Assembly (NCBI GenBank): GCA_964646575.1
Contig: CAZYFT010000001.1
Location: 1 to 64,000 of the forward strand
Length of the DNA: 64,000 bases
Direction of reading: 5' to 3'
Source of the DNA: GCA-016700035 sp964646575
Lineage (GTDB): Bacteria > Patescibacteriota > Saccharimonadia > CAILAD01 > GCA-016700035
The translations under genes and the position numbers were made by a program. Below, one piece after another: positions 1-9,088 of this stretch (its first letter is position 1; each line of letters starts with the position of its first letter). Under the pieces are notes generated by a model. That model was given only the letters and a program-made list of their open reading frames with translations. It did not search any database and had not been told where the DNA came from.

Positions 1-3000
1 AAGGCACTGAATTACACAAGTGACGCAAACACCATGGGGCTGTGGCATTTTGACGAAAACACCGGAAGTACGGTTGCCGATGATTCGAGTAGTGATACGC
101 TCACTGCAGTTGGTTCGCCGAGTTGGGCGGTGGGGAATTTGGTAAATGCTCTTACGTTGAATGGATCAACACAGTATTTAACTGCTAATGACAGCTCAGC
201 ACTTTCATTAACGGGACAGCACACCTTGGAGGGCTGGGTTAAATTTAGTAATCCTTTTAGCAGTAGTGATGCGAGTCGTGATCAGGGAATCTTTGATAAG
301 GGGAGTTATAAGCTTTACTACGACAGCACGTCTGGAAGAATTAACTATGAAATTGCAAATTCATCTGCAACCACTTGGACGCGTCAGGCCGGTATTGATA
401 CGAAGAATAGCTGGGATGCCGATGGAAAAAATATTGTTCGTTCAATTGCGAATGACGGTACGAATGCCTACTACGGGTTAGGTTTGGGTACCGGTGATGC
501 TGAAGTTTGGAAGTGGGATGGTTCAAATTGGACAAAAATTGGCGGCGATGGGCTCAACGGCAGCTGGGCCGATCAGGTTTTTGAGGATGTGAATACTCTT
601 GCTGTAAATGGTACAACACTTTATGCTGGCCTCGGTACAAATGCAGCTGGTGATGCTGAAGTATGGAGTTGTAATATTTCCAACAACTGTACTAGTTGGA
701 CAAAAATTGGCGGCGATGGACTTAATAGCGGCTGGCCAGTAAACACCCATGAGGCAGTCTTGTCTCTTAAAGCCCTGGGCTCTAATGTGTATGCGGGGCT
801 AGGGCTGAGCGCAAACGATGCCGAGGTTTGGCGTTGGAATGGCAGTACTTGGACACAGGTTGGAGGAGATAGTCTTAATGGGGGTTGGACGACTAACTTT
901 GAAGGTGTGCGTTCGCTTGAAAGTGATGGCTCTAACCTGTATGCCGGGCTAGGTGATAGCGCACAGGATGCCGAGGTTTGGCGCTATAACGGTTCTACAT
1001 GGACGCGCATTGGTGGTGATGGCGTAAATAGTAGTTGGGCAACAGCAGACAATATTGAGCAAGTGCTGAGCCTTAACTATTTTGGCGGCAATCTCTATGC
1101 GGGCACTGGCCTAACGGCCGGTGATGGTGACGTCTGGCGTTGGAATGGCAGTACTTGGACAAAAATTGGCGGCGATGGACTTAATAGCGGCTGGGCTGCG
1201 AGCACCTATGAGATAGTTGCTTCCCTTACAAATGATGGATCCAATCTGTATGCAGGGCTTGGTAATAGTAACGGTGATGGCGAGGTATTCCGTTGGAATG
1301 GGAGCGCGTGGGCAAAAATTGGCGGAGATGGTGTGAACAGTGGCTTTTCGGCTAACGAGGGCGATGGAGTATATGCGCTAGATTACGTTTCCTCAACGCT
1401 GCATGCAGGCCTCTATGATTCAGCTGGTGACGGCTTAGCTTGGACTTGGAATGGTTCGGCATGGACCATTATTGGTGGTGGTTATGTGCGCCAGAGCTGG
1501 GGAGGCTTTAATGCGCAGAGTGTTGAAACATCTGCAACCCATAATGACAAACTCTATATTGGTACCGGCACGAGTGTCGCAGGAAATGCTACCGTTTGGG
1601 AGTTTGATGGTGATACTTGGCAGATTATTGGTGGACAAGGCATCAAAAACAGCTGGGCTAGGAGTACTTATGAGAATGTCTATACACTGCAAAGCTATAA
1701 GGGTAATTTGTATGCAGGGATCGGCACAACAGCGAACGATGCAGAAGTCTGGAAGTATGATGGTAATTCCTGGACTCAGGTTGGAGGCGATAGCCTTCAT
1801 GGGGGCTGGACGACAAATTTTGAATCGGTGTTAGCACTCACTGTTTATAACGATTCATTATGTGCAGGGCTAGGTTTGTCTGCCCAGGATGCAGAAGTAT
1901 GGTGTTGGAATGACACTTCATGGACGCGCATTGGTGGTGATGGTGTGAATGGTAGTTGGGCGGCTGCATTAAATATAGAGGCTGTATATTCACTGGCTGT
2001 ATATAGGGGAGAACTCTATGCTGGCCTGGGCAATAGTACTGGTGATGCAGAGGTGTGGCGCTGGAACGGTAGCGTTTGGGCGAAAGTAGGTGGTGACGGC
2101 GTAAGTAGCAGTTGGAATACGAGCTATGAGGAGAACTTCACACTGAGAGTGTATAACGACAGGCTGGTGACTGGTTTGGGTAGCGGTACTGGTGATGCGG
2201 AAGTGTGGTCGTATGACGGCAGTTCCTGGACGCGCATCGGTGGCAGTGATGTGAATGACAGTTGGACGGGGGGTACCTATGAACGCGTCCGCTCTATGGC
2301 AATCTATAACGGTGAACTTATTGTGGGCTTGGGTGATACGGCCGGAGATGGAGAAGTATGGAAATATGATGGTGTTTCTTGGGTCCAAATTGGTGGCGAT
2401 GGCCTCAATTCAGGCTGGACGAATGTGGTTGAGTACGTATCTACGCTTATTGGCTACAAGGGTAAGCTCTATGCTGGAACAGGCTTTACTGGTAATGCCG
2501 ATGCGGCTGTATGGTCATACGGCAATAACGCGTTTCTCTCGAGTAGTCAAACCTCGCAGGACTCGAACTGGCACCATATTTCTGCCACCTTTGATGGTAC
2601 GAGTATGAAAATATATGTTGACGGGGTCGAGAGCGCTTCGGTTAATGTCTCGGTATCCATTCCAAATAATAATTTGCCGCTATTAGTTGGGACGACATAT
2701 GGTAGTGGTGGTCGAGGAGAGGCGCAAGGTAAATTCGGTGGAAGCCTTGATGAACTAAGAATTAGTAACATTGCCCGCACTAGCTTCCAGACGAAGCCCT
2801 ACACTACCGATGCAGTTACTGTTGAGCTGACGAGTGCTATTCGGACATCTGGCGTGTGGAGTTGGGATACGTTTACTGTTACGGAGGCGCCCGCCGGTGG
2901 AACCATTGCGTATCGCCTTAGTGACGATGGTGGCACCTCGTGGAAGTATTGGGATGGTTCGGCTTGGGTTAACTCAAATACCCTTGCCGAAGCAAATAGC

Positions 3001-5718
3001 TATGGTGTTATTAACACGAATATTGCTACGTTCCCAGTAACTTTTGGGGGTATAAAATGGCAGGCGGTCTTACAGGGCAACGGTGATCAACAAGTTGCCA
3101 TTGATGCAATTGCGCTTTCATCGAACTCTGATGCAAACGACCCAGCCGTTAACGCTTCAGCTATTACGATGCAGCGATCGAACGGCGGGGCTAATGTTGC
3201 AAGTAATGGCTGGACGAATGGTGCGAGCCCATATTTCAGCTGGACTGCCGCGATCGATGGTGAATCGGGAATTAAAGGCTACTGCCTGAGCTTGAGCCAA
3301 ACTGCATCGGATAACCCGGTTACTACGAAGGGGATGTTGGGTGCCAGTCCAGTTCCAACAGGTGGGAACTGCCAGTTTGTTGTATCTACTACATCGCTAG
3401 ATCTTGCAGCCTCTGGATTTCTTGCTACTGCCTTAACCAGCTCTAACTCACCATATTATCTCAACATCCGCGCCATCGATAATGCGGGCAATGTATATAG
3501 TACGAATGAACAATTCCAGTTTCGCTTTGACAATACGGCTCCAACAAATCCAGGCTTTATCACCGCACCATCTGGCTTTATTAATACAAAGGCGGCTACA
3601 TTAACTTGGCCGAGTGCCGGTGGAAGCGCGGCACAAGATGCAAACTCGGGTGTGGCGGGCTTACAGTATCGTATTAATGGGGGTACCTGGTACGGCGATG
3701 GACATAGTGGTAGTCAGGATGCATCAGATCTCCTCGTCAATGATGGTACATATGCGACAGTTGATCCTATTGATTACAACCAACTTATCGATGGCGTGAA
3801 TACCTTCGAGTTTCGTACTTGGGATAGTGCTGGTAACTTTACTACGAGCTACGTACAGGCCGAATTGAAAATAAATACCAGTGGGGCGCCGTCACAACCG
3901 CAAAATGTCACAGCAAATCCTAACTCAAATACCACAAACTCCTTTGCTTTTAGCTGGAGTGCTCCGGCAACCTATGTTGGTGACGCGAATAATATAACCT
4001 ATTGTTATACGATTAATACCACACCTAATGCAGGAAACTGTACGTTTACTTCGCCTGGAATTACCTCCCTAGGCGCAAATGCTTTCGCAACCCAACCTGG
4101 AGTGAATACATTTTATGTGGTCGCCCGTGATGAATCGAGTAATATTAATTACTCTACCTTTGCGTCAACGACTTTTACTGCCAATACTATTGCTCCTGGC
4201 ATCCCATTGAATACAGATATTGTGGATGTATCAATTAAGTCGACATCCAACTGGCGATTGGCACTTACTTGGGATCCACCAGCCAGTATCGGATCTGGAG
4301 TTTCATCCTACAAAATTTATCGCTCAACGAATAACGCAACTTTTATATATGTTGGCTCCAGTACGAGTACAACCTACATTGACGCAGGTCTTGCACAGCA
4401 AGAGTATTACTACCGAGTTAAAGCATGTGATTCAACGAATAACTGTGGTGCCGAGAGTGCGTCTGTATCTATGCTACCAACAGGCAAGTTTACCAGTCCA
4501 GCTAATCTTACTTCAGACCCAGTAGTTGCAAATATTACAACACGAAAGGCAACTATCTCCTGGACTACGGATCGACCTAGTGACTCTAAAATTGCTATTG
4601 GTACTAAGTCGGGCGAATATAGTCCGTCAGAACTTGCTAATTCGGCGCAAGTAACTAACCACGTGATAGACCTAACTAACCTTCAGGCGGGTACCACCTA
4701 TTATTATGTGGCTAAGTGGACCGATGAAGATGGGAATACTGGCACGAGCGGTGAGCAGTCATTCACTACATCGCCAGCGCCTACTGTTAAAGAGGTGGCG
4801 ACAACTCGAGTTGGGCTAAATTCGGCAGCGGTGCAGTTTAGTATTCGTGGTGCCACTCAAGCTAAGGTGTATTTTGGTCAAAGTGAAGGTTTCGGTGGTT
4901 TGAAACTCATAAATACCTCCACGGTGGAGTCTAGTTATGTCGTAGATTTACCTGATCTTGTTGATGGCGTGAAATATTTCTATAAAGTGAATGGTGTCGA
5001 TTCTGAAGGTAACGAGTATGAAGGAAGTGTATTAACATTCACAACACCTCAGCGACCAAAGATTACGAATGTAACGCTACAGCCAGTTGAGGGTGAGCCG
5101 ACAAGTACACAAAAAGTGGGTTGGACAACGAATGTACCCACTACCTCTCAGGTGGTGTACGGCAGAGTTGGTGGAACTGCACAAGAGATTTCTGATTCAC
5201 AGCTTGTGACTGAGCATGAGATTATTATTCGGGGCCTTGAAGATGATAGTGAGTACTCGCTAGTCGCGCAGTCTCGAGATGCTGACGGTAATCTTGCTGT
5301 ATCTGAAAAGCAAGTTTTCCGTACCGCACTGGATACCAGGCCACCTAAAATTACCGACGTAACCGTAGAAACTACTATTCGTGGTGTTGGTAGTGAAGCC
5401 CGCGGGCAGCTGGTTGTTACTTGGAAAACTGACGAGCCCGCAACGAGCCAAGTTGCTTTTGGGGAAGGCGCGAGTTCTGCATCGTTTTCAAGTATGACTA
5501 CTGAAGATGCAGCTCTGACGACTGAGCACATCGTGATTATCTCGGATCTATCAACAGCTAAGGTGTACAACATTCAGGCAATGTCAAGAGATAAATCAGG
5601 TAATCAGGTGAAATCGGAGGCCCAGTCGACGATTGTTGGACGAGCTTCAGATTCGGTTTTGTCTATTATCTTCAATACCCTGCAGAGAATGTTCGGCTTT
5701 TTAGGGGAGGGTAACTAG
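1..5718 (+). CDS. Giant LamG / beta-propeller / fibronectin-III surface protein (5' partial)
   Basis: The reading frame is open from base 1, so the N-terminus and any signal peptide lie outside the window; 1905 codons are visible. Domains in order: the first half of a LamG/concanavalin-like domain (about residues 10-120), about 14 units of roughly 50 residues with WNGSxWTKIGGDGLNSGW and LYAGLGxxxGDAEVW motifs (nt 370-2530), the second half of the LamG domain with the WHHISATFDGT motif (nt 2540-2800), Ig-like modules, then about six fibronectin-III-like domains (nt 3880-5640). The last residues form a hydrophobic tail, VLSIIFNTLQRMFGF. It is probably an exported cell-surface adhesin or sensor. 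It lies 1 nt before the ABC ATPase gene and is a paralogue of the protein at 44703-49202 over its C-terminal part. Confidence 0.85.
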   Translation, partial: KALNYTSDANTMGLWHFDENTGSTVADDSSSDTLTAVGSPSWAVGNLVNALTLNGSTQYLTANDSSALSLTGQHTLEGWVKFSNPFSSSDASRDQGIFDKGSYKLYYDSTSGRINYEIANSSATTWTRQAGIDTKNSWDADGKNIVRSIANDGTNAYYGLGLGTGDAEVWKWDGSNWTKIGGDGLNGSWADQVFEDVNTLAVNGTTLYAGLGTNAAGDAEVWSCNISNNCTSWTKIGGDGLNSGWPVNTHEAVLSLKALGSNVYAGLGLSANDAEVWRWNGSTWTQVGGDSLNGGWTTNFEGVRSLESDGSNLYAGLGDSAQDAEVWRYNGSTWTRIGGDGVNSSWATADNIEQVLSLNYFGGNLYAGTGLTAGDGDVWRWNGSTWTKIGGDGLNSGWAASTYEIVASLTNDGSNLYAGLGNSNGDGEVFRWNGSAWAKIGGDGVNSGFSANEGDGVYALDYVSSTLHAGLYDSAGDGLAWTWNGSAWTIIGGGYVRQSWGGFNAQSVETSATHNDKLYIGTGTSVAGNATVWEFDGDTWQIIGGQGIKNSWARSTYENVYTLQSYKGNLYAGIGTTANDAEVWKYDGNSWTQVGGDSLHGGWTTNFESVLALTVYNDSLCAGLGLSAQDAEVWCWNDTSWTRIGGDGVNGSWAAALNIEAVYSLAVYRGELYAGLGNSTGDAEVWRWNGSVWAKVGGDGVSSSWNTSYEENFTLRVYNDRLVTGLGSGTGDAEVWSYDGSSWTRIGGSDVNDSWTGGTYERVRSMAIYNGELIVGLGDTAGDGEVWKYDGVSWVQIGGDGLNSGWTNVVEYVSTLIGYKGKLYAGTGFTGNADAAVWSYGNNAFLSSSQTSQDSNWHHISATFDGTSMKIYVDGVESASVNVSVSIPNNNLPLLVGTTYGSGGRGEAQGKFGGSLDELRISNIARTSFQTKPYTTDAVTVELTSAIRTSGVWSWDTFTVTEAPAGGTIAYRLSDDGGTSWKYWDGSAWVNSNTLAEANSYGVINTNIATFPVTFGGIKWQAVLQGNGDQQVAIDAIALSSNSDANDPAVNASAITMQRSNGGANVASNGWTNGASPYFSWTAAIDGESGIKGYCLSLSQTASDNPVTTKGMLGASPVPTGGNCQFVVSTTSLDLAASGFLATALTSSNSPYYLNIRAIDNAGNVYSTNEQFQFRFDNTAPTNPGFITAPSGFINTKAATLTWPSAGGSAAQDANSGVAGLQYRINGGTWYGDGHSGSQDASDLLVNDGTYATVDPIDYNQLIDGVNTFEFRTWDSAGNFTTSYVQAELKINTSGAPSQPQNVTANPNSNTTNSFAFSWSAPATYVGDANNITYCYTINTTPNAGNCTFTSPGITSLGANAFATQPGVNTFYVVARDESSNINYSTFASTTFTANTIAPGIPLNTDIVDVSIKSTSNWRLALTWDPPASIGSGVSSYKIYRSTNNATFIYVGSSTSTTYIDAGLAQQEYYYRVKACDSTNNCGAESASVSMLPTGKFTSPANLTSDPVVANITTRKATISWTTDRPSDSKIAIGTKSGEYSPSELANSAQVTNHVIDLTNLQAGTTYYYVAKWTDEDGNTGTSGEQSFTTSPAPTVKEVATTRVGLNSAAVQFSIRGATQAKVYFGQSEGFGGLKLINTSTVESSYVVDLPDLVDGVKYFYKVNGVDSEGNEYEGSVLTFTTPQRPKITNVTLQPVEGEPTSTQKVGWTTNVPTTSQVVYGRVGGTAQEISDSQLVTEHEIIIRGLEDDSEYSLVAQSRDADGNLAVSEKQVFRTALDTRPPKITDVTVETTIRGVGSEARGQLVVTWKTDEPATSQVAFGEGASSASFSSMTTEDAALTTEHIVIISDLSTAKVYNIQAMSRDKSGNQVKSEAQSTIVGRASDSVLSIIFNTLQRMFGFLGEGN
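370..2530 (+). repeat. Array of about 14 tandem propeller-like coding repeats
   Basis: Within the surface protein, about 14 units of 48-55 residues recur, each with a W-x-x-[IV]-GG-[DG] core. Some units are nearly identical in DNA: a stretch of about 40 bases beginning ttggacaaaaattggcggcg occurs at 697 and again at 1156, with a close copy at 529. Fourteen units would suit two seven-bladed beta-propellers, which is inference. Confidence 0.8.
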
Positions 5719-5719
5719 T

Positions 5720-6658
5720 ATGGTAACTCAGAATTTAGAAACCATGATTAGGCTTGAGCAAATAGAGAAGAAATTCTTTCTTGATAGCGAAACGGTTGAG
5801 GCTTTAAAGAATGTGAATTTTGGTATACCCAAACAGTCTTTTTCGATTATTTATGGTCCGTCCGGTTCGGGTAAATCTACACTATTAAATACTATTGTAG
5901 GACTCGAACCCCCAACTTCTGGAAGGGTGGTTATAGACGGGCAGGACCTATATGTATTGAATGCTGATCAGAGGGCTAACTTTCGGGCTCGTACATTAGG
6001 GATGGTGTATCAGACTAATTATTGGGTAAATAGTTTAACCGTTTTAGAGAATGTCTGTATGCCACTCTTCCTGTCTGGGTATTCGAAAAAACAGGCCGCG
6101 CTGATTGCGATGGAAAGTTTAGAGATGGTCGGTATGACTGCCTTTGCCAAAAAACGTCCTACCGTACTTTCTGGTGGTCAGCAGCAGCGAGTTTCTATGG
6201 CTCGTGCTATTGTGGCTAATCCAGACCTTATTGTTGCCGATGAGCCGACCGGTAATCTAGATACGAAGAATGGGGACATGATTATGAATTTGCTTTCTGA
6301 TCTAAACCACAAACTTCACAAGACAATTATTTTGGTGACGCACAATTTAGAATATTTATCTTTAAGTACGCATCGTGTTCAGATTAAGGATGGTACCGCT
6401 GTTGAAGACGATGGGTCATATGGACTAACTACTGAGCAGAAAAAAGAGAAAATTAAACGACTACAAGAAAGTTTCCTGCAGCAAAAGAATGCAACAGGGA
6501 AATCGCCAACAATCGCAGAGATCACCACTGAGTTGGCGGGCGCGGCGACTACTAGTGATCAGGCTTTGGATAATGATGTTAGTACCTCCGATGACATTAG
6601 TAAAAAGGGTCAGGGTGTGGTTGATGGAGTCTCAAAGAAAACGAGGGGAACAAAGTGA
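5720..6658 (+). CDS. ABC transporter ATP-binding protein, LolD/MacB type (cassette 1)
   Basis: Nucleotide-binding subunit of a type VII (MacB/FtsX-like) ABC system, acting in the cytoplasm with the permease encoded next. Walker A GPSGSGKST at residues 46-54, Q-loop Gln98, signature LSGGQ at 150-154, Walker B LIVADE ending at Glu175, and H-loop His208. After about residue 225 there is an 85-residue charged, Ser/Thr-rich tail not usual in LolD, possibly cytoplasmic regulatory. The start follows a GGGGAGGG Shine-Dalgarno (SD) sequence inside the end of the surface-protein gene. Its stop overlaps the GTG of the permease by 4 nt. It is closely related to the ATPase at 49199-50005. Confidence 0.92.
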   Translation: MVTQNLETMIRLEQIEKKFFLDSETVEALKNVNFGIPKQSFSIIYGPSGSGKSTLLNTIVGLEPPTSGRVVIDGQDLYVLNADQRANFRARTLGMVYQTNYWVNSLTVLENVCMPLFLSGYSKKQAALIAMESLEMVGMTAFAKKRPTVLSGGQQQRVSMARAIVANPDLIVADEPTGNLDTKNGDMIMNLLSDLNHKLHKTIILVTHNLEYLSLSTHRVQIKDGTAVEDDGSYGLTTEQKKEKIKRLQESFLQQKNATGKSPTIAEITTELAGAATTSDQALDNDVSTSDDISKKGQGVVDGVSKKTRGTK

Positions 6659-7923
6659 GTTATTTGAGTGGTGCGCCTACTGAAAAGAATGCTAGTAAGA
6701 AGTATTCTGTTAAATATATCCGCATGCGTATTTTATTGAGTATGGCCTACAAAAATTTACTATTTAAGCGATTACGAACATTTTTGACTGTGCTTGGTGT
6801 CGTGATTGGTATTGGGGCAATCGTGTTCTTAGTGTCACTTGGCTTAGGTCTACAAAAGGTAGTAACTGATGAGATCGTTGGATCAAATTCAGTTAAAGCA
6901 ATCGATGTATCATCTCCAAAGCCAAAGACGATCAAGCTCAATGAGGATGCTGTGAATAAGTTTGCGCAGTATCCAAAAGTCGAGAGTGTTGCTCAAACGT
7001 TTTCATTTGCCGGTAAAGTCGTTTTTCAAAGTTCAAACACAGACACGGTAATTAACGGCTCTGATCAGAATTATCTTGAATTGAGTTCGTTTAAACTTGT
7101 CGAAGGTGAAAAGATTGCAATACCATCCGACGATCAGGTGATTGTGAATACATCTCTCCTAAAAACCATTGGTATATCTGATAATGCAAAAATTATGAAA
7201 CAGAAAATTAAGCTAGTCATACCAAAAGATAAGAGACAAGAAGCTAGTGGTGGCGCAGAAGTAAAAGAGGACTTTGAAAAAGAGGTAACTGTAGTGGGCG
7301 TCATAGATTCAGGTTCCGGTGCTGAAGTTTTTACAACATATACACTGCTTTTGAGTTCTGGCTTCCAGGACTATAATCAGGTGAAAGTTGTTGTGAATAC
7401 CAAGGAGGATGTTCCAGCCGTTAGAAAACAGATAGAAAGCCTTGGATTTATTACGGCTTCGCCAGTTGATACGCTTGAACAGATTAATCAGGTCTTTACA
7501 ATCCTCAACTTTTTGCTGGCGGGCTTTGGGGGCATTGGCATGGTAATTGCAGTACTAGGTATGTTTAATACACTCACGATATCTTTACTTGAAAGAACTA
7601 AAGAGATAGGGCTTCTGATTTCACTCGGAGCCCGACGTAAAGATGTTAAGCGCCTATTTGTTATTGAGGCATTGGCATTGTCATTTATGGGGGCTGTGTT
7701 CGGGTTAATTGCTGCTTGGGGGCTTGGCAAGGGAATCAATATGGCGCTATATAACTTAGCGCAATCTCGTGGTGTTCAAGATACTTTCTCTGTATTCTTT
7801 ATTCCTATCTGGCTCATTATAGGAATCTTGGCATTCACTGCGATTACTGGTTTAATTGTTGTGGCATATCCAGCAAGACGAGCTTCTAGAATTAGTCCGA
7901 TTGATGCGTTGCGTCATGAATAA
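6655..7923 (+). CDS. ABC transporter permease, FtsX/MacB family (cassette 1)
   Basis: Integral-membrane partner of the preceding ATPase. It shows the MacB-type layout: one TM helix (about residues 43-66, FLTVLGVVIGIGAIVFLVSL), a large extracytoplasmic domain (about 70-280), then three TM helices, with the ERTKEIGLLISLGARRKDVK coupling segment between TM2 and TM3 and the family ending SPIDALR. It starts with GTG at 6655, overlapping the ATPase stop. Family members drive mechanotransmission or lipoprotein/peptide extrusion rather than classic transport. No membrane-fusion subunit is encoded nearby. The C-terminus overlaps the next gene by 8 nt, so translation is probably coupled to the sensor genes. 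Confidence 0.9.
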   Translation: MSYLSGAPTEKNASKKYSVKYIRMRILLSMAYKNLLFKRLRTFLTVLGVVIGIGAIVFLVSLGLGLQKVVTDEIVGSNSVKAIDVSSPKPKTIKLNEDAVNKFAQYPKVESVAQTFSFAGKVVFQSSNTDTVINGSDQNYLELSSFKLVEGEKIAIPSDDQVIVNTSLLKTIGISDNAKIMKQKIKLVIPKDKRQEASGGAEVKEDFEKEVTVVGVIDSGSGAEVFTTYTLLLSSGFQDYNQVKVVVNTKEDVPAVRKQIESLGFITASPVDTLEQINQVFTILNFLLAGFGGIGMVIAVLGMFNTLTISLLERTKEIGLLISLGARRKDVKRLFVIEALALSFMGAVFGLIAAWGLGKGINMALYNLAQSRGVQDTFSVFFIPIWLIIGILAFTAITGLIVVAYPARRASRISPIDALRHE

Positions 7924-9088
7924 AGCCTCTAAGCCAAAATTACACACCAGACTACATGTCAGGCTCATGCTATACTTGAGTATTTTTGTACTTTTGGGAG
8001 GGGTGCTGGCTTACTTGCGCTGGCATGCAGTCATTCAGAGTATTGTTTCGGTATCTCAAGAGTTACTCAATACTGAAAAGCAGCGCTTTGAAGCGAGTCG
8101 GGCTACGACTGGAGACTTAATTCGTGCTTTAAGTTACGACTATACACTTTGGGATGAAATGGTTGACGCGATTTCTAGAGAAAATCAGGTGTGGTTTAGA
8201 GAAAACATAACGCCTGCACTTGAGACCTATAAGGTCGATGCAGCTTGGGTGTTTACATCGGATTATGAGCAGATCTATAGGGTTGATCGAGGGGGTCGGG
8301 GTCTGGAGTTTCCACTACAAGATTTTGCACAGGAGCAGGCGCAGCTATTTCGAGATGGTAATTTTGTAAATTTTTATTCTGTAATTCAAGGAGACTTGTA
8401 TCAAATACTTGGAGCACCTGCACAGCCTACAATCGATGTTGGGCGAGTAACTAGCCCGCAGGGCTACTTTTTTGTAGCAAGAAAACTTGATAGGCCAGAT
8501 ATTTTGAACCGACTGGAGAGTCTGGGCGATGTTGATGTAAAAATATCAACAAAAACTTCCATTCAAGATAGTTTGATTGTCCCTCGTCAGGGTACATTTA
8601 TGTTTGAAGACCCTATTTATGGATATAACGGGGAGCAAGTGGGCGTGTATAATGTCTCGGGTTACTCGTCGTACATGGAAAGAACTGCTAATCTCCTGTA
8701 TGGACAGTACCTTGTGTTTATTGTTGTAATTTTATCATTTTTAATGGTGATTGGTGTAACGATCTATTTGGTAATAACACATCCTTTGCGTCGGCTTTCA
8801 AAAGGTATTGCCAATCGTGATCCGAAGGCGCTAGCATACCTTAGGCGACGCCATGATGAGTTAGGCCAAGTTGCAGATCTTATCGTGCAGGAACAGGATC
8901 AGGAATTAGCGCTGCAGGCTACCCAAAAGGAGCTTGAGTTAGCACAACTAAAACTTGAAAAACAATTACGTGAGTCCGAAAGGATGAATGATTTGATGGT
9001 TGGTCGCGAGCTGAGGATGATTGAGTTAAAAAATCAGTTATCGGAGTTGAGGAAAGGAAAACCAAAGAAGAAGGGTGAATCTCGATGA
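7916..9088 (+). CDS. CHASE4-domain membrane sensor without kinase domain
   Basis: The first in-frame ATG that fits is 7916 (MNKASKPKLHTRLHVRL), which overlaps the permease stop; an upstream ATG at 7856 would overlap the permease much more. It has an N-terminal TM helix (about residues 17-36), an extracytoplasmic CHASE4-type domain with the hallmark ALSYDYTLWDEMV, a second TM helix (about 265-285), a HAMP-like segment (THPLRRLSKG) and a C-terminal coiled coil ending in a basic tail. There is no HisKA, GGDEF or output domain, so this 390-residue protein looks like the detached sensory half of a kinase. It overlaps the histidine kinase gene by 4 nt, suggesting the two act as one receptor. Confidence 0.8.
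   Translation: MNKASKPKLHTRLHVRLMLYLSIFVLLGGVLAYLRWHAVIQSIVSVSQELLNTEKQRFEASRATTGDLIRALSYDYTLWDEMVDAISRENQVWFRENITPALETYKVDAAWVFTSDYEQIYRVDRGGRGLEFPLQDFAQEQAQLFRDGNFVNFYSVIQGDLYQILGAPAQPTIDVGRVTSPQGYFFVARKLDRPDILNRLESLGDVDVKISTKTSIQDSLIVPRQGTFMFEDPIYGYNGEQVGVYNVSGYSSYMERTANLLYGQYLVFIVVILSFLMVIGVTIYLVITHPLRRLSKGIANRDPKALAYLRRRHDELGQVADLIVQEQDQELALQATQKELELAQLKLEKQLRESERMNDLMVGRELRMIELKNQLSELRKGKPKKKGESR

Noticed and set aside
7856..7915. Longer N-terminus for the CHASE4 protein
   Set aside because: The extra codons lie in the permease gene and add no conserved feature; the ATG at 7916 begins just ahead of the basic segment and TM helix.
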